This document shows, in pieces, positions 36,164 through 46,313 of a stretch of 64,000 nucleotides of DNA. The notes under the pieces were generated by a model that ran no database searches, was not told where the DNA came from, and saw only the letters and a list, made by a program, of their open reading frames with translations. The stretch's first letter is position 1. Each line of letters starts with the position of its first letter. The stretch covers positions 62,001-126,000 of the forward strand of contig NZ_JARUVL010000004.1 in assembly GCF_030137545.1 (NCBI RefSeq). Reading direction: 5' to 3'. Source of the DNA: Virgibacillus sp. LDC-1. GTDB taxonomy: Bacteria > Bacillota > Bacilli > Bacillales > Amphibacillaceae. The position numbers and the translations under genes are program-made.

Positions 36164-37258
36164 GTGAGCAGTCAACTGTTTGATGCAATTGAATCATTAG
36201 CAAAAGAAAAAGGCATCGATAAAGAAATATTATTAGAGGCATTAGAAGCGGCGTTAATTTCCGCGTATAAAAAGAATTTTAAATCAGCTACAAATGTACG
36301 TGTCGATTTAGATGAAAAATCAGGAAAAATGCGCGTGTTTTCACGTAAGACAATTGTTGAAGAAGTAGAAGATAATCAGCAGGAAATAACCTTAGAGGAA
36401 GCAAAAGCAATTGATCCTAATTATGAAATCGAGGATGTAATTGAGGTAGAGGTAACGCCGAAAGATTTTGGACGTATTGCAGCACAAGCAGCAAAACAAG
36501 TGGTGACACAACGTGTTCGTGAAGCAGAGCGTGGCGTTATTTTCAGTGAATATGCGGACCGTGAAGATGATGTTATGACAGGAATTATCCAACGAAAAGA
36601 TCCACGATTCGTATATGTAAATCTTGGGAAGATCGAAGCAAAGCTTGCAGAAGCCGAGCAAATGCCTACAGAAGAATATCTAGTACATGATCGGTTAAAG
36701 GTTTATGTTACGAAAGTAGAAAATACGAGTAAGGGACCGCAAATTTATATCTCTCGTTCGCATCCAGGGCTTTTAAAGCGTTTATTTGAAATGGAAGTAC
36801 CTGAAATATTTGATGGCACAGTGGAAATTAAATCAGTTGCACGTGAAGCAGGTGATCGTTCTAAAATTTCCGTTTATGCTGAAGACACTGAAGTTGATCC
36901 AGTTGGTTCCTGTGTTGGACAAAAAGGACAACGCGTACAAGCAATTGTCAATGAATTAAAAGGCGAAAAAATCGATATTGTAGAGTGGTCAGAGGATCCA
37001 GTCATTTATGTATCGAATGCTTTAAGTCCTTCAAAAGTAGTGAAGGTTATTGTAAATGAGGATGAAAAAGCGACTACCGTTATTGTTCCAGATTATCAAT
37101 TATCCCTAGCAATTGGAAAGCGCGGACAAAACGCCCGCTTAGCAGCTAAATTAACAGGGTGGAAAATTGATATTAAGAGTGAATCAGAGGCTCGTGAAGA
37201 AGGACTGCTCCAAGAAGGCGAAGAAGATGCTGACATTCAGGAAGATCTTTTTGAATGA
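36164..37258 (+). CDS. nusA: Transcription termination/antitermination factor NusA
   Basis: NusA binds RNA polymerase and promotes pausing and intrinsic termination. The 364-residue product has the N-terminal polymerase-binding domain ([20 protein letters not shown]), an S1 domain near 135-200 ([20 protein letters not shown]), and KH1/KH2 ([19 protein letters not shown] near 245, [20 protein letters not shown] near 312). It ends in an acidic tail without the extra repeats of enteric NusA, as usual for Bacillus. The start is GTG 36164. Two leader hairpins upstream make self-regulation likely. Confidence 0.97.
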   Translation: MSSQLFDAIESLAKEKGIDKEILLEALEAALISAYKKNFKSATNVRVDLDEKSGKMRVFSRKTIVEEVEDNQQEITLEEAKAIDPNYEIEDVIEVEVTPKDFGRIAAQAAKQVVTQRVREAERGVIFSEYADREDDVMTGIIQRKDPRFVYVNLGKIEAKLAEAEQMPTEEYLVHDRLKVYVTKVENTSKGPQIYISRSHPGLLKRLFEMEVPEIFDGTVEIKSVAREAGDRSKISVYAEDTEVDPVGSCVGQKGQRVQAIVNELKGEKIDIVEWSEDPVIYVSNALSPSKVVKVIVNEDEKATTVIVPDYQLSLAIGKRGQNARLAAKLTGWKIDIKSESEAREEGLLQEGEEDADIQEDLFE

Positions 37259-37270
37259 GGAGGGATTTAA

Positions 37271-37543
37271 TTGGTCCAGAAGCGAAAAGTTCCATTACGA
37301 AAATGTGTAGTAACCAATGAAATGAGACCAAAGAAGGAATTGATTCGAATCGTTCGTACAAAGGACGGAGAAGTATTTGTTGATCCTACCGGGAAGAAAA
37401 ACGGACGAGGAGCATATATTTCGAATGAGCTAGCGGTTATTGAAGAAGCGGAAAAAACGAAAATACTTGCGCGTCATTTAGAGGCCGATATTTCTCCAAC
37501 TATCTATGATGATTTACGAAGCCTTGTTGGTAAAAACGTATGA
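37271..37543 (+). CDS. rnpM: YlxR/RnpM, RNase P modulator
   Basis: The 90-residue product has the YlxR signature: PLRKCVVTNEMRPKKELIRI, then DPTGKKNGRGAYIS with the GRGAY motif, a small nucleic-acid-binding fold. In B. subtilis this protein binds the RNase P RNA and lowers its activity (RnpM). The start is TTG 37271 after AGGAGGG. It overlaps ylxQ by four bases. Function is taken from the family; nothing in the sequence is unusual. Confidence 0.93.
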   Translation: MVQKRKVPLRKCVVTNEMRPKKELIRIVRTKDGEVFVDPTGKKNGRGAYISNELAVIEEAEKTKILARHLEADISPTIYDDLRSLVGKNV

Positions 37544-37845
37544 AAACGAACTATTTGAATTTGTTAGGTTTAGCGCTTCGTGCAGGGAAATGTTCCCTTG
37601 GGGAAGAACAAATTGTTAAGGATATCCAAAAAAAACGAGCAAAACTCGTATTGCTGGCAAACGATATCGGACCACAAACGAAGAAGAAGCTGACAGATAA
37701 ATGTCAAACTTATCATATACCTTGTTTAATCGTAGAGGAAGATAGACATGCACTATCTGATGCGATTGGCAAATCACAAAGAGTAGCAATTGCAATTTTA
37801 GATACAGGATTTGCAAACAAATTAATTTCGTTACTCGGCAATTAA
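37540..37845 (+). CDS. ylxQ: YlxQ, L7Ae-family RNA-binding protein
   Basis: The 101-residue product is of the L7Ae/L30e/Gadd45 family, which bind kink-turn [24 protein letters not shown] at the start, then [19 protein letters not shown]-like core ([21 protein letters not shown]) and [14 protein letters not shown] at the end. It overlaps rnpM by four bases and precedes infB, the usual order in Bacillus. Its cellular role is not settled in the family; ribosome association is plausible. Confidence 0.92.
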   Translation: MKTNYLNLLGLALRAGKCSLGEEQIVKDIQKKRAKLVLLANDIGPQTKKKLTDKCQTYHIPCLIVEEDRHALSDAIGKSQRVAIAILDTGFANKLISLLGN

Positions 37846-37861
37846 ATTCGGGGGTGAACGT

Positions 37862-40021
37862 ATGAGTAAAATGCGTATATATGAATATGCAAAACAAAAC
37901 AATATCGCAAGTAAGGATGTTATTAATTTTTTAAATGAAATCAACTTTGAGGTTACGAACCACATGTCAACCATTACACCTGATGTGATTACAAAATTAG
38001 ATAATAAATTTAAGCAAGCAGATGAGAAAAAAGCGAGTGAAAAGAAGGATTCTGAATCTGCAAAAACGAGTGGGCAAAAAGGATCCAAGCAAGAAGGAAA
38101 ACCTAAAAATCAAGGAACACAGCCACGAACAGACAAAGCAAATAAAGGAAAGCAAAAACCACAGCATCAGGGCAATAGACAAAATGATAATCGAAAGCAT
38201 AAACAACGAGGTAATAAAGGGAATAAGGGAAATAACGTTTCAACGAAGCAGTCGGTAGTAAAAGAAACACCGAAGGAAATTGTATATCACGGTACCCTTA
38301 CCGTAAGCGAGCTTGCAGAAAAGCTGAACAAGGACGCTTCAGAAATTATTAAAAAATTGATGTTTCTCGGCGTGATGGCGACTAAAAATCAAGACCTAGA
38401 TGATGATGCCATTGAATTAATTTGTGCAGAGTTTGAAGTGGAAGCTAAAAAAGAGATTATCCTAGAGGATACAGATCTTGATAAATATATCGTTGAAGAC
38501 GATGAAGATCAACTAAAAGAACGTCCTGCAATCGTAACGATAATGGGTCACGTTGACCATGGAAAAACAACCTTGCTTGATGCCATTCGTCATACGAAGG
38601 TAACTGAAGGAGAAGCAGGCGGAATCACCCAGCATATTGGCGCATATCAAATTGAAAGAGAAGGTAAAAAGATTACTTTCTTAGATACACCAGGTCACGC
38701 TGCTTTTACAAGTATGCGTTCACGTGGAGCTCAAATCACGGATATCGCGATACTTGTTGTGGCTGCTGATGATGGTGTTATGCCTCAGACAGTTGAAGCG
38801 ATTAATCACGCAAAAGCGGCAGAGGTACCGATCATTGTCGCTGTAAATAAAATGGATAAAGAAACAGCAAATCCAGATCGTGTGATGCAAGAGTTAACGG
38901 AGCATCAGCTCATTCCAGAGGATTGGGGCGGCAGTACAATCTTTGTTAATTTATCTGCTATTAAACGCGAAGGTATTGACGATTTGTTAGAAATGATTTT
39001 ACTTGTTTCTGAAGTAGAGGAATTGAAGGCAAATGAAAACAGAAGCGCACTTGGAACAGTAATTGAAGCACAGCTTGATAAAGGAAGAGGCTCTGTTGCT
39101 ACTTTACTCGTTCAAAATGGAACGTTAAAGGTTGGAGATTCCATCGTTGTTGGTAGTACGTATGGCCGTGTGCGCGCAATGGTGAATGATATTGGTAAGC
39201 GCGTGAAAGAAGCGGGACCATCAACACCTGTTGAAATTACTGGATTAAATGATGTTCCACAAGCAGGGGATCGCTTCCTCGTTTTTGAAGATGAGAAAAA
39301 AGCGCGTCAAGTTGGAGAAGCTCGTCAACAAAAGCAAATCCAAGAAAATCGTAGCGAACAAACAAAAGTTAGCTTGGATGATTTATTTGAACAAATTAAG
39401 CAGGGAGAAATGAAGGAAATTAATATCATTATTAAAGCAGATGTTCAAGGATCTGCTGAAGCACTTGCTTCATCCTTGCAAAAAATAGATGTTGAAGGCG
39501 TTAATATAAAAATTATTCATACAGGCGTAGGAGCGATTACGGAATCCGACATTATTTTAGCTTCTGCTTCAAATGCGATTGTAATTGGTTTTAATGTACG
39601 ACCTGATGTGAATGCGAAAAAAGCTGCTGAATCAGAAAATGTTGATGTTCGTCTTCATCGTGTTATTTATAAAGCGATTGAGGAAATTGAGGCAGCAATG
39701 AAAGGAATGCTTGATCCAGAATATGCTGAAAAAGTAATAGGTCAAGCAGAAGTCCGCGAAACGTTCAAAGTATCTAAAATTGGTACAATTGCTGGAAGCT
39801 ATGTTACTGATGGAAAAATCACACGTGATGCGGGAGTACGCCTTATTCGAGACGGAGTCGTTTTGTTTGAGGGAGAAATCGATGCTTTAAGGCGTTTTAA
39901 GGATGATGTGAAAGAAGTAGCGCAAAACTATGAATGTGGAATCACAATCAAAAATTTCAATGATATTAAAGAAGGCGACGTTATTGAAGCGTTTGTAATG
40001 GAGGAAATCGAACGACAATGA
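37862..40021 (+). CDS. infB: Translation initiation factor IF-2
   Basis: IF-2 brings initiator tRNA to the ribosome as a GTPase. The 719-residue product has an N-terminal IF2_N domain ([20 protein letters not shown]), a long Lys/Gln/Asn-rich linker at about 55-130, a second IF2_N near 142, and the G domain. In the latter [15 protein letters not shown] is at about 229-243, DTPGHAAF near 277, and NKMD near 331. Domains II-IV follow to [18 protein letters not shown] precedes ATG 37862; its end overlaps ylxP by four bases. An internal second start, known in some species, is not obvious. Confidence 0.97.
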   Translation: MSKMRIYEYAKQNNIASKDVINFLNEINFEVTNHMSTITPDVITKLDNKFKQADEKKASEKKDSESAKTSGQKGSKQEGKPKNQGTQPRTDKANKGKQKPQHQGNRQNDNRKHKQRGNKGNKGNNVSTKQSVVKETPKEIVYHGTLTVSELAEKLNKDASEIIKKLMFLGVMATKNQDLDDDAIELICAEFEVEAKKEIILEDTDLDKYIVEDDEDQLKERPAIVTIMGHVDHGKTTLLDAIRHTKVTEGEAGGITQHIGAYQIEREGKKITFLDTPGHAAFTSMRSRGAQITDIAILVVAADDGVMPQTVEAINHAKAAEVPIIVAVNKMDKETANPDRVMQELTEHQLIPEDWGGSTIFVNLSAIKREGIDDLLEMILLVSEVEELKANENRSALGTVIEAQLDKGRGSVATLLVQNGTLKVGDSIVVGSTYGRVRAMVNDIGKRVKEAGPSTPVEITGLNDVPQAGDRFLVFEDEKKARQVGEARQQKQIQENRSEQTKVSLDDLFEQIKQGEMKEINIIIKADVQGSAEALASSLQKIDVEGVNIKIIHTGVGAITESDIILASASNAIVIGFNVRPDVNAKKAAESENVDVRLHRVIYKAIEEIEAAMKGMLDPEYAEKVIGQAEVRETFKVSKIGTIAGSYVTDGKITRDAGVRLIRDGVVLFEGEIDALRRFKDDVKEVAQNYECGITIKNFNDIKEGDVIEAFVMEEIERQ

Positions 40022-40296
40022 TTCTCTTTTTAGAGGTTGAGTGCATCATGTATGAAGGAAATTCGTTAAAGCAAAAGCGCTCTGTTTTAAAACGTTTGAT
40101 CAATAAAATCCGTAAAGATTTTAATGTATCTGTTACAGAGTTGGATTACCACGACCTTTGGCAACGAACAAAGCTTGGCATCGTAACGATATCCAATGAT
40201 TATGTTCATGCTGAGAAAGTAATACATGATGTACTGCGCGTCATTGATTCATACGCTGAAATGGAACGTACGATTACCAATATTGCACGCTTATAG
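40018..40296 (+). CDS. ylxP: YlxP (DUF503 family)
   Basis: The 92-residue product is a DUF503 protein, recognised by [39 protein letters not shown] and [20 protein letters not shown]. It overlaps infB by four bases and precedes rbfA, as in B. subtilis. The structure of the family is a small ferredoxin-like fold; a role in ribosome assembly has been proposed from context, which is also the only functional hint here. Confidence 0.92.
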   Translation: MILFLEVECIMYEGNSLKQKRSVLKRLINKIRKDFNVSVTELDYHDLWQRTKLGIVTISNDYVHAEKVIHDVLRVIDSYAEMERTITNIARL

Positions 40297-40323
40297 TGGC
40301 TTTCTTACAATGAGGTGAATTTA

Positions 40324-40665
40324 ATGAGTAATATACGAGCCAATCGAATTGCAGAGCAAATGAAAAAGGAGCTTGGGGAAATTCTTGGTCGAAAAATCAA
40401 GGATCCTCGAGTAGGCTTCGTAACTGTTACGGATGTTGAGGTAACAGGTGATTTGCAACAGGCAAAAATTTTCATTTCCGTATTAGGTGATGAAAAGCAA
40501 AAGCACGATACGTTATTAGGTCTTGCAAAAGCAAAAGGGTTTATTCGTTCAGAAATTGGAAAACGAATTCGGTTGCGCAAAACACCTGAGCTAACCTTTG
40601 AATTTGATGAAGCACTTGAATATGGTAATCATATTGAGTCGATTTTACGCGACTTAAACAACTAG
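40324..40665 (+). CDS. rbfA: Ribosome-binding factor A
   Basis: RbfA assists late maturation of the 30S subunit and 16S rRNA. The 113-residue product has [40 protein letters not shown] and [16 protein letters not shown], then [20 protein letters not shown], the conserved KH-like core. The start is ATG 40324 with GAGGTGA at 40312-40318; the GTG at 40315 overlaps that site. A strong terminator follows 21 bases after its stop. Confidence 0.96.
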   Translation: MSNIRANRIAEQMKKELGEILGRKIKDPRVGFVTVTDVEVTGDLQQAKIFISVLGDEKQKHDTLLGLAKAKGFIRSEIGKRIRLRKTPELTFEFDEALEYGNHIESILRDLNN

Positions 40666-40686
40666 TAATTGAAAATTAGCTAGCAT

Positions 40687-40721
40687 AAATCTGACTCACC
40701 TTTATTGTGAGTCGGATTTTT
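40687..40721 (+). terminator. Internal terminator between rbfA and truB
   Basis: AAATCTGACTCAC (40687-40699) pairs with GTGAGTCGGATTT (40707-40719), thirteen positions with one T-G wobble, seven-base loop, then TT. Only 39 bases separate it from the truB ATG and no promoter is visible there, so truB-ribF probably depend on read-through. Confidence 0.82.
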
Positions 40722-40760
40722 CCATATGGAGCGGCTTTAGATAGCATTGGAGGAAAATCA

Positions 40761-41651
40761 ATGGATGGTATTTTACCACTTTGGAAGCCAAGAGGCATGA
40801 CATCCCATGATTGTGTCATGAAAATAAGAAGGTTATTACGGACGAGAAAAGTAGGTCATACGGGCACTTTAGACCCCGAGGTAGAAGGTGTATTACCGAT
40901 ATGTATTGGGCAAGCGACAAAAATTGTTCCATTTTTAACGGATACAAAAAAAAGATACATCGCTGAAATACAACTTGGTACTGCGACGGAAACAGAGGAT
41001 GCCCATGGAGAAATAATCGAAAATAAGCCAATTATTAATCCACCTTCTAAACAGGATATTGAAAATGTGCTACAATCATTTATGGGTAGAATTAAACAAG
41101 TCCCACCAATGTATTCTGCGGTAAAGGTAAACGGAAAAAAACTGTATGAATATGCTCGACAAAATATTCAAGTAGAACGTCCAGTGAGAGAAGTCATCAT
41201 TTATGACATAAAGCTGATCAATTATAAAGCCCCAAGCTCGATTAAAATCGAGGTGATTTGTTCAAAGGGGACCTATATACGTACACTTTGTGTTGATATT
41301 GGAGGCGAGCTTGGTTATCCAGCCCATATGCACGACTTAGTAAGAATGGAAACAGGAGCATTTTCTAAAGAGAATACCGTGACATTTTCTCAGATAGAAG
41401 AAGCAGTAAGCTTAGGTATTGAACAAGATTTATTGCAGCCAATTCTAAAAGGTATTCAGCATTTAGATAAACTACATGTGGATCTTGAAACAAAGCAAAA
41501 AGTGCAGAATGGACAAAAGCTAACCACGCCAGAAAAGGCATTAAACACTGACCCGTTTGCTGTCATATATGATGAAACATTATTGGCAATCTATCAAAAC
41601 CATCCGGAGAAACCCGATCAGATAAAGCCTGTACGTGTGTTTAACGGATAG
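40761..41651 (+). CDS. truB: tRNA pseudouridine(55) synthase TruB
   Basis: TruB makes pseudouridine 55 in the tRNA T-loop. The 296-residue product has the catalytic Asp38 in KVGHTGTLDPEVEGVLPIC, GMTSHDCVMKIRR just before, KRYIAEIQLGTATETEDAHG, and the later QVPPMYSAVKVNGKKLYEYAR; the C-terminal half contains CSKGTYIRTLCVDIG. I chose ATG 40761 after GGAGG at 40749-40753; an in-frame extension upstream to 40707 runs through the terminator and is not real. ribF follows after 20 bases. Confidence 0.96.
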   Translation: MDGILPLWKPRGMTSHDCVMKIRRLLRTRKVGHTGTLDPEVEGVLPICIGQATKIVPFLTDTKKRYIAEIQLGTATETEDAHGEIIENKPIINPPSKQDIENVLQSFMGRIKQVPPMYSAVKVNGKKLYEYARQNIQVERPVREVIIYDIKLINYKAPSSIKIEVICSKGTYIRTLCVDIGGELGYPAHMHDLVRMETGAFSKENTVTFSQIEEAVSLGIEQDLLQPILKGIQHLDKLHVDLETKQKVQNGQKLTTPEKALNTDPFAVIYDETLLAIYQNHPEKPDQIKPVRVFNG

Positions 41652-41671
41652 ATAAAGTGTAGGTGAAGAAA

Positions 41672-42625
41672 TTGCGAACAATTGAATTAACGTATCCGCA
41701 TACATTAAACCTAGAGGCATTACCAAAAACAGTTGCAGCAATTGGTTTTTTTGATGGTGTTCATCTTGGGCATCAACAGGTTATCGAAGCAGCTGTCGAT
41801 GAAGCAAAGAAGCGAGAGATGGAGAGTGCTGTCATATCTTTTTTTCCACATCCATCTGTTGTTTTGAAAGCAGGACGAGAAGATGTAAAATATATTACAC
41901 CACTCCGTGAAAAACAAGAGATTTTACAGCGCCTTGGTGTGGATCGTTTCTATATTATTACCTTTAACAAGGAACTTTCTTCCTTATCACCAAAAGCGTT
42001 TATTGATCATTTTATTATCGGACTGCATATTAAGCATCTTGTTGCTGGATTTGATTTTACATATGGACATCGAGGACAAGGTACAATGGAAGATATGAAG
42101 GAATATGCAGATAATCATTTTACCTATTCTACGATCACAAAGGTTGAAATGGATAAGGAGAAAATAAGCTCCACTCGTATTCGAAGCTTCCTTGCAGCAG
42201 GAGATATGGAAAAAACTGCGCAATTACTTGGCAGACCTCTTTCTTTATATGGAATGGTTGTTGATGGAGAGAAACGGGGTCGAACATTAGGCTTTCCAAC
42301 AGCAAATTTAAAAGTAAATGATGCGGCTTTGTTGCCTAAGCCGGGAATTTACGCAGTAAAAGTCAGCTATAAGAATGAAAGCTATGAGGGAATGGCCAGT
42401 CTCGGTACGAATCCAACATTTACAGAGAATCGAGATTCCTTATCTTTAGAAGTTTATATATTCGATTATAATAATGATTTGTATGGAGAAGAATTACAAT
42501 TACAATGGTTCCGTTTTATTCGAGATGAACAGAAATTCACGACAGTTGATGGGTTAATCAAGCAAATGAAAAATGATGAAGCCGTAATTCGCAACTATTT
42601 TTCAGAGCTTCCCCATCGTGTATAG
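41672..42625 (+). CDS. ribF: Bifunctional riboflavin kinase/FAD synthetase
   Basis: This enzyme (RibC in B. subtilis) phosphorylates riboflavin to FMN and adenylates FMN to FAD. The 317-residue product has an N-terminal adenylyltransferase domain (IGFFDGVHLGHQQVI near 25, SFFPHPSVVLK, AGFDFTYGHRGQGT, then SSTRIRSFLAAGD) and a C-terminal kinase domain from about 180 (DGEKRGRTLGFPTANLKV). The start is TTG 41672 with AGGTGA at 41661-41666; this gives LRTIELTYPHTL, aligned with B. subtilis. The GTG at 41663 overlaps the ribosome binding site. Confidence 0.95.
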   Translation: MRTIELTYPHTLNLEALPKTVAAIGFFDGVHLGHQQVIEAAVDEAKKREMESAVISFFPHPSVVLKAGREDVKYITPLREKQEILQRLGVDRFYIITFNKELSSLSPKAFIDHFIIGLHIKHLVAGFDFTYGHRGQGTMEDMKEYADNHFTYSTITKVEMDKEKISSTRIRSFLAAGDMEKTAQLLGRPLSLYGMVVDGEKRGRTLGFPTANLKVNDAALLPKPGIYAVKVSYKNESYEGMASLGTNPTFTENRDSLSLEVYIFDYNNDLYGEELQLQWFRFIRDEQKFTTVDGLIKQMKNDEAVIRNYFSELPHRV

Positions 42626-42664
42626 CAAAGGAAATAAAAATATCACGAAATCTATTCTTTGTAC

Positions 42665-42693
42665 TTGCAATTTTAATGAAAAACATGTAATCT
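42665..42693 (+). promoter_or_regulatory. Likely promoter of rpsO
   Basis: TTGCAA (42665-42670), 17-base spacer, TAATCT (42688-42693). The 85-base leader from about 42700 to the rpsO start is G-rich near GCTAGGGAACTGGGG and could hold the structure through which S15 controls its own mRNA in other bacteria; I cannot verify the fold. Confidence 0.55.
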
Positions 42694-42783
42694 TAAGAAC
42701 GTAAAACCGTTTGCTTGGCAAATTGCAACTCCGGCGTTTGCTAGGGAACTGGGGATATGAAAAATTACTAGGAGGTGAGCCAT

Positions 42784-43053
42784 ATGGCTATCACGAAGGA
42801 ACGTAAGAATGAAATCATCAATGAATACAAGGTTCATGAAAACGACACTGGTTCTCCAGAAGTACAAATTGCTGTACTAACGGAAGAAATCACAACACTT
42901 AATGAGCATCTACGTGTTCATAAAAAAGACCACCATTCACGCCGTGGTTTAATGAAGATGGTTGGTAAACGTCGTAACTTGTTAACTTATCTACGTAATA
43001 AAGATGTTACTCGTTACCGCGAACTAATTAAACGACTTGGTTTACGTCGATAA
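42784..43053 (+). CDS. rpsO: 30S ribosomal protein uS15
   Basis: The 89-residue product is ribosomal protein S15, a primary binder of 16S r[39 protein letters not shown], then [19 protein letters not shown] and [12 protein letters not shown]. The start is ATG 42784 with AGGAGGTGA just upstream; a GTG at 42775 lies inside that site. A strong terminator follows, so pnp is transcribed from its own promoter or by read-through. Confidence 0.98.
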   Translation: MAITKERKNEIINEYKVHENDTGSPEVQIAVLTEEITTLNEHLRVHKKDHHSRRGLMKMVGKRRNLLTYLRNKDVTRYRELIKRLGLRR

Positions 43054-43061
43054 AATGATGG

Positions 43062-43090
43062 AAAAAGCAGGAGAAATCCTGCTTTTTTTT
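43062..43090 (+). terminator. Intrinsic terminator after rpsO
   Basis: AAAAAGCAGGA (43062-43072) pairs perfectly with TCCTGCTTTTT (43077-43087) around a GAAA tetraloop, followed by further T. It is one of the strongest in the window. The gap that follows (43091-43343) has only a weak six-pair hairpin ACAGTT/AACTGT at 43256-43278 and no gene. Confidence 0.93.
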
Positions 43091-43343
43091 ACAATTGAAA
43101 GAAATGATTGTGGTGCGAACACAGTGAAGGCATTTGCTTATGATCTCATCAAAAGTCCTCGTCAAGCTCCGGGTTTCTACTTTCTTCTTGCTATGTGTCT
43201 TCCATGCAATGTTGAGAATGGATTATGATTGATGTAGGAATACTGTAATTGACGGACAGTTTACGATATAGGAACTGTTTTTTCGTACGAGAGCTAAAAG
43301 TTATGATAATCAAAATGCTTCACACTGATTCACATACATAAAA

Positions 43344-43372
43344 TTTACATGCAACAAAGGAAACTATAAAAT
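43344..43372 (+). promoter_or_regulatory. Likely sigma-A promoter of pnp
   Basis: TTTACA (43344-43349), 17-base spacer, TAAAAT (43367-43372). It gives a leader of about 30 bases before pnp, with AAAGGAG as ribosome binding site. Confidence 0.6.
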
Positions 43373-43410
43373 AGAATTTAGAATGTTTTTTGAAAGGAGT
43401 TCAACTATTT

Positions 43411-45510
43411 ATGGCAGAAGGAAAAAAAGTTTTTTCCACAGAAATCGCCGGAAAAAAATTTAATGTAGAAATTGGAGAACTAGCAAAACAAGCAAACGGT
43501 GCATGTATGGTCCATTATGGCGATACAGCAGTGCTAGCTGCTGCAACAGCTTCAAAGGAACCGAAGGATTTACCGTTTTTTCCATTAACGGTGAACTATG
43601 AAGAACGACTTTATGCAGTAGGAAAAATCCCTGGTGGATTTATTAAGCGAGAAGGGCGACCAAGCGAAAAAGCGATTTTAGCATCACGCTTAATCGATAG
43701 ACCAATTCGTCCTTTATTCCCCGACGGATTCCGTAATGAAGTACAAGTAATTAGTACGGTAATGAGTGTTGATCAAGATTGTTCTAGCGAAATCGCTGCA
43801 ATGATTGGTTCTTCCATCGCATTGAGCATTTCTGACATTCCTTTCTCAGAACCGATTGCTGGGGTTCATGTAGGAAGAGTAAATGGAGAGTTTATTATTA
43901 ATCCTTCCATCGAACAAGAAGAGCAAAGTGATATTGATCTAACTGTGGCAGGAACAAAGGATGCAATAAATATGGTTGAGGCTGGTGCAGATGAAGTGCC
44001 AGAAGAAATCATGTTAGAAGCAATTATGTTTGGACATGAAGAAATCAAGCGTCTCGTAGCTTTCCAAGAAGAGATTATTCAAGCGGTTGGACAAGAAAAA
44101 ATGGAAGTTAAGCTGTTTGATGTAGAGCAAGCTTTATCAGATCAAATTGATGCTGCGGCAAAAGATAAATTAATTACTGCGATTCAAGTAAAAGAAAAGC
44201 ATGCTAGAGAAGCTGCTATTAATACGGTAAAAGAAGAGGTATTAGCAGCTTATGAAGCGGAAGAAGAAGCAACAATCAAGCAAGTAAAAGCAGTGTTAGA
44301 CCGCATTGTAAAAGAAGAAGTGCGTCGCCTCATTACAAAAGAAAAGGTTCGTCCAGATGGGCGTAAACCAGATGAAATTCGTCCACTATCTTCTAGAATC
44401 AGTGTGCTCCCAAGAACACATGGTTCAGGTTTGTTTACGCGTGGTCAAACACAGGCATTGAGCATTTGTACGCTAGGTGCACTAGGAGATGTGCAAATAT
44501 TAGATGGCTTAGATTTAGAGGAATCAAAACGATTTATGCATCATTATAATTTCCCACAATATAGTGTTGGTGAAACTGGACCAATCCGAGGACCGGGTCG
44601 TCGCGAAATCGGTCATGGTGCTTTAGGAGAAAGAGCACTAGAGAAAGTAGTACCATCTGACAAAGATTTCCCTTATACGATACGTCTTGTATCAGAAGTA
44701 CTTGAATCTAATGGCTCAACATCTCAAGCAAGTATTTGTGCAAGCACATTAGCAATGATGGATGCAGGTGTTCCGATTAAAGCACCAGTCGCTGGGATTG
44801 CGATGGGACTTGTGAAATCAGGAGACGATTATACGATACTTACTGATATCCAAGGAATGGAAGATGCTTTAGGAGATATGGACTTTAAAGTTGCTGGTAC
44901 TGCTAACGGTGTAACAGCACTCCAGATGGACATTAAAATTGATGGATTATCAAGAGAGATATTAACAGAAGCACTAACACAAGCTAAAGTAGGACGCATG
45001 CAAATATTAGAATCCATGCTTGCAACAATTAAAGAGCCAAAAGTAGAGCTTTCTCAATATGCTCCAAAAATATTAACGATGCATATCAATCCTGATAAAA
45101 TCCGTGATGTTATTGGACCAAGTGGAAAACAAATTAATAAAATTATTGATGAAACTGGCGTTAAAATTGACATCGAGCAAGATGGTGGAATATTCATCTC
45201 CTCTACAGATACGGACATGAATGAAAAAGCGAAAAAAATCATTGAAGATCTTGTACGAGAAGTTGAAGTTGGCCAAATTTATTTAGGAAAAGTAAAACGG
45301 ATAGAAAAATTTGGTGCATTCGTAGAATTGTTTAAAGGAAAAGACGGACTTGTTCATATTTCCGAGCTTGCAGAGGAAAGAACGAATAAGGTGGAGGACG
45401 TTGTAAAGCTTGGGGATGAAATAATGGTTAAGGTAAAGGAAGTAGACCACCAAGGCCGAGTAAATCTCTCACGTAAAGCTGTCCTAAAGGAACAAAATGA
45501 AGGTAAATAA
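43411..45510 (+). CDS. pnp: Polynucleotide phosphorylase
   Basis: PNPase degrades RNA from the 3' end using phosphate and is a core part of mRNA turnover. The 699-residue product has two RNase PH domains (first: [20 protein letters not shown]; second: [20 protein letters not shown], then [21 protein letters not shown]), a KH domain near 555-615 ([19 protein letters not shown]), and an S1 domain near 620-690 ([20 protein letters not shown]). Bacillus PNPase starts near this ATG (43411); AAAGGAG lies about 12 bases upstream. A terminator follows 24 bases after the stop. Confidence 0.97.
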   Translation: MAEGKKVFSTEIAGKKFNVEIGELAKQANGACMVHYGDTAVLAAATASKEPKDLPFFPLTVNYEERLYAVGKIPGGFIKREGRPSEKAILASRLIDRPIRPLFPDGFRNEVQVISTVMSVDQDCSSEIAAMIGSSIALSISDIPFSEPIAGVHVGRVNGEFIINPSIEQEEQSDIDLTVAGTKDAINMVEAGADEVPEEIMLEAIMFGHEEIKRLVAFQEEIIQAVGQEKMEVKLFDVEQALSDQIDAAAKDKLITAIQVKEKHAREAAINTVKEEVLAAYEAEEEATIKQVKAVLDRIVKEEVRRLITKEKVRPDGRKPDEIRPLSSRISVLPRTHGSGLFTRGQTQALSICTLGALGDVQILDGLDLEESKRFMHHYNFPQYSVGETGPIRGPGRREIGHGALGERALEKVVPSDKDFPYTIRLVSEVLESNGSTSQASICASTLAMMDAGVPIKAPVAGIAMGLVKSGDDYTILTDIQGMEDALGDMDFKVAGTANGVTALQMDIKIDGLSREILTEALTQAKVGRMQILESMLATIKEPKVELSQYAPKILTMHINPDKIRDVIGPSGKQINKIIDETGVKIDIEQDGGIFISSTDTDMNEKAKKIIEDLVREVEVGQIYLGKVKRIEKFGAFVELFKGKDGLVHISELAEERTNKVEDVVKLGDEIMVKVKEVDHQGRVNLSRKAVLKEQNEGK

Positions 45511-45534
45511 GCAATCTAAATTGATTTAGAGTAG

Positions 45535-45562
45535 AAGAAGCTGGAATACCAGTTTCTTTTTG
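45535..45562 (+). terminator. Intrinsic terminator after pnp
   Basis: AAGAAGCTGG (45535-45544) pairs with CCAGTTTCTT (45549-45558), ten pairs with one G-U, loop AATA, then TTT. Confidence 0.85.
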
Positions 45563-45584
45563 TTTTTTATGGCTCTATGCTAAG

Positions 45585-45765
45585 TATGATAGTGCCTCTT
45601 TTCTATCAGGGATTCAATAGAAGCAAAAAAAAATACACGCATTCGATACACCAACCACTTGACTGGTAGTAAGAAAAGTTAGAGTGAAACTAACTTTTGG
45701 GAGTAGTGATTCAACTGTTATTAAAAATTGGCATAGTCGTAAATGGTTGCGGCTATGCCTTTTTC
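45585..45765 (+). ncRNA. Possible small RNA unit ending in a strong terminator
   Basis: A TATGAT at 45585-45590 could be a -10 (no good -35 seen). Downstream are a hairpin AAAAGTTAG/CTAACTTTT at 45674-45698 and then a clear intrinsic terminator at 45730-45765. There is no coding frame between. A terminator with no gene before it in a stretch already closed by the pnp terminator suggests a short transcript, or simply backup termination. Confidence 0.3.
45730..45765 (+). terminator. Intrinsic terminator in the pnp-ylxY gap
   Basis: GGCATAGTCG (45730-45739) pairs with CGGCTATGCC (45750-45759), ten pairs with one T-G wobble and a ten-base loop, followed by TTTTTCT. It lies about 170 bases beyond the pnp terminator. 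Confidence 0.82.
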
Positions 45766-45787
45766 TGTTTGAAACGTGCTTACAATC

Positions 45788-45915
45788 TCGCTACAGAAAC
45801 CTACTTCGCTTTCCGCAGGCGCCACCTCAACTATTATTGCTCCACTGTCGTGTCGCAATAAGGATTTTCGGTTGTTACTTTTACTGCAGGAGTCTTCGTA
45901 GGGTTCTTCCGCTGA
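45788..45915. repeat. Degenerate copy of a Bacillaceae intergenic repeat
   Basis: The segment begins CTCGCTACAGAAACCTACTT and goes on CGCTTTCCGCAGGCG; about 90 bases later comes CTGCAGGAGTCTTCG with TTCTTCCGCT. From memory, intergenic repeats of this kind (GCTACAGAAACCTACTTCGC near one end, CTTTCCGCGGGC and TGCGGGAGTC-type blocks) are scattered in Oceanobacillus/Virgibacillus-type genomes. The copy here looks mutated and has lost clear ends. The rest of the gap, 45916-46313, is non-coding; it holds a 12-base palindrome GTCCTATAGGAC (46059-46070), GCGTGC/GCACGC arms, a TATAAT at 46170-46175 and a TGGTGG/CCACCA hairpin near 46196-46220. Confidence 0.45.
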
Positions 45916-46313
45916 TGGAGGTGAAGCAGTTTCTAACTTTGCATCAGTATAGGTTGTACTTCGATTGCACCGATGCAGGTAAAATAGATTTTAATGCGTG
46001 GTTCATTTTTACCGTTTACTTTTTCTGCGTGCGATGTGTCGCTGCAGTAGCGTTCCTTGTCCTATAGGACTAGCACGCGTCTGAAGACTTACTTGGTAAA
46101 GTGATTTCCTTTACCGAATTAGCTGAGACCATGCAAGCATATACACTGCGGTTTAGGCACAAGTATTAGTTATAATATACATCTAGTAAAAGAGATGGTG
46201 GAGTCAAAATCACACCACCACATTTGCCAGAGAACCTTTTTTAATGCACTTTTCCTATGCAGAACATATCTTGTCCTTTTCTCTCATATACTTCCATTGA
46301 GGAGGGGGTTGTC

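Noticed and set aside
43037-43228. 63-codon frame after rpsO
   Set aside because: It begins inside rpsO and reads across the rpsO terminator; no ribosome binding site or recognisable sequence.
45684-46067. 127-codon open frame in the pnp-ylxY gap
   Set aside because: Composition is rich in Cys, Phe, Leu and Arg with no domain or family resemblance, no ribosome binding site before the ATG, and it runs through an intrinsic terminator and a repeat-like segment.
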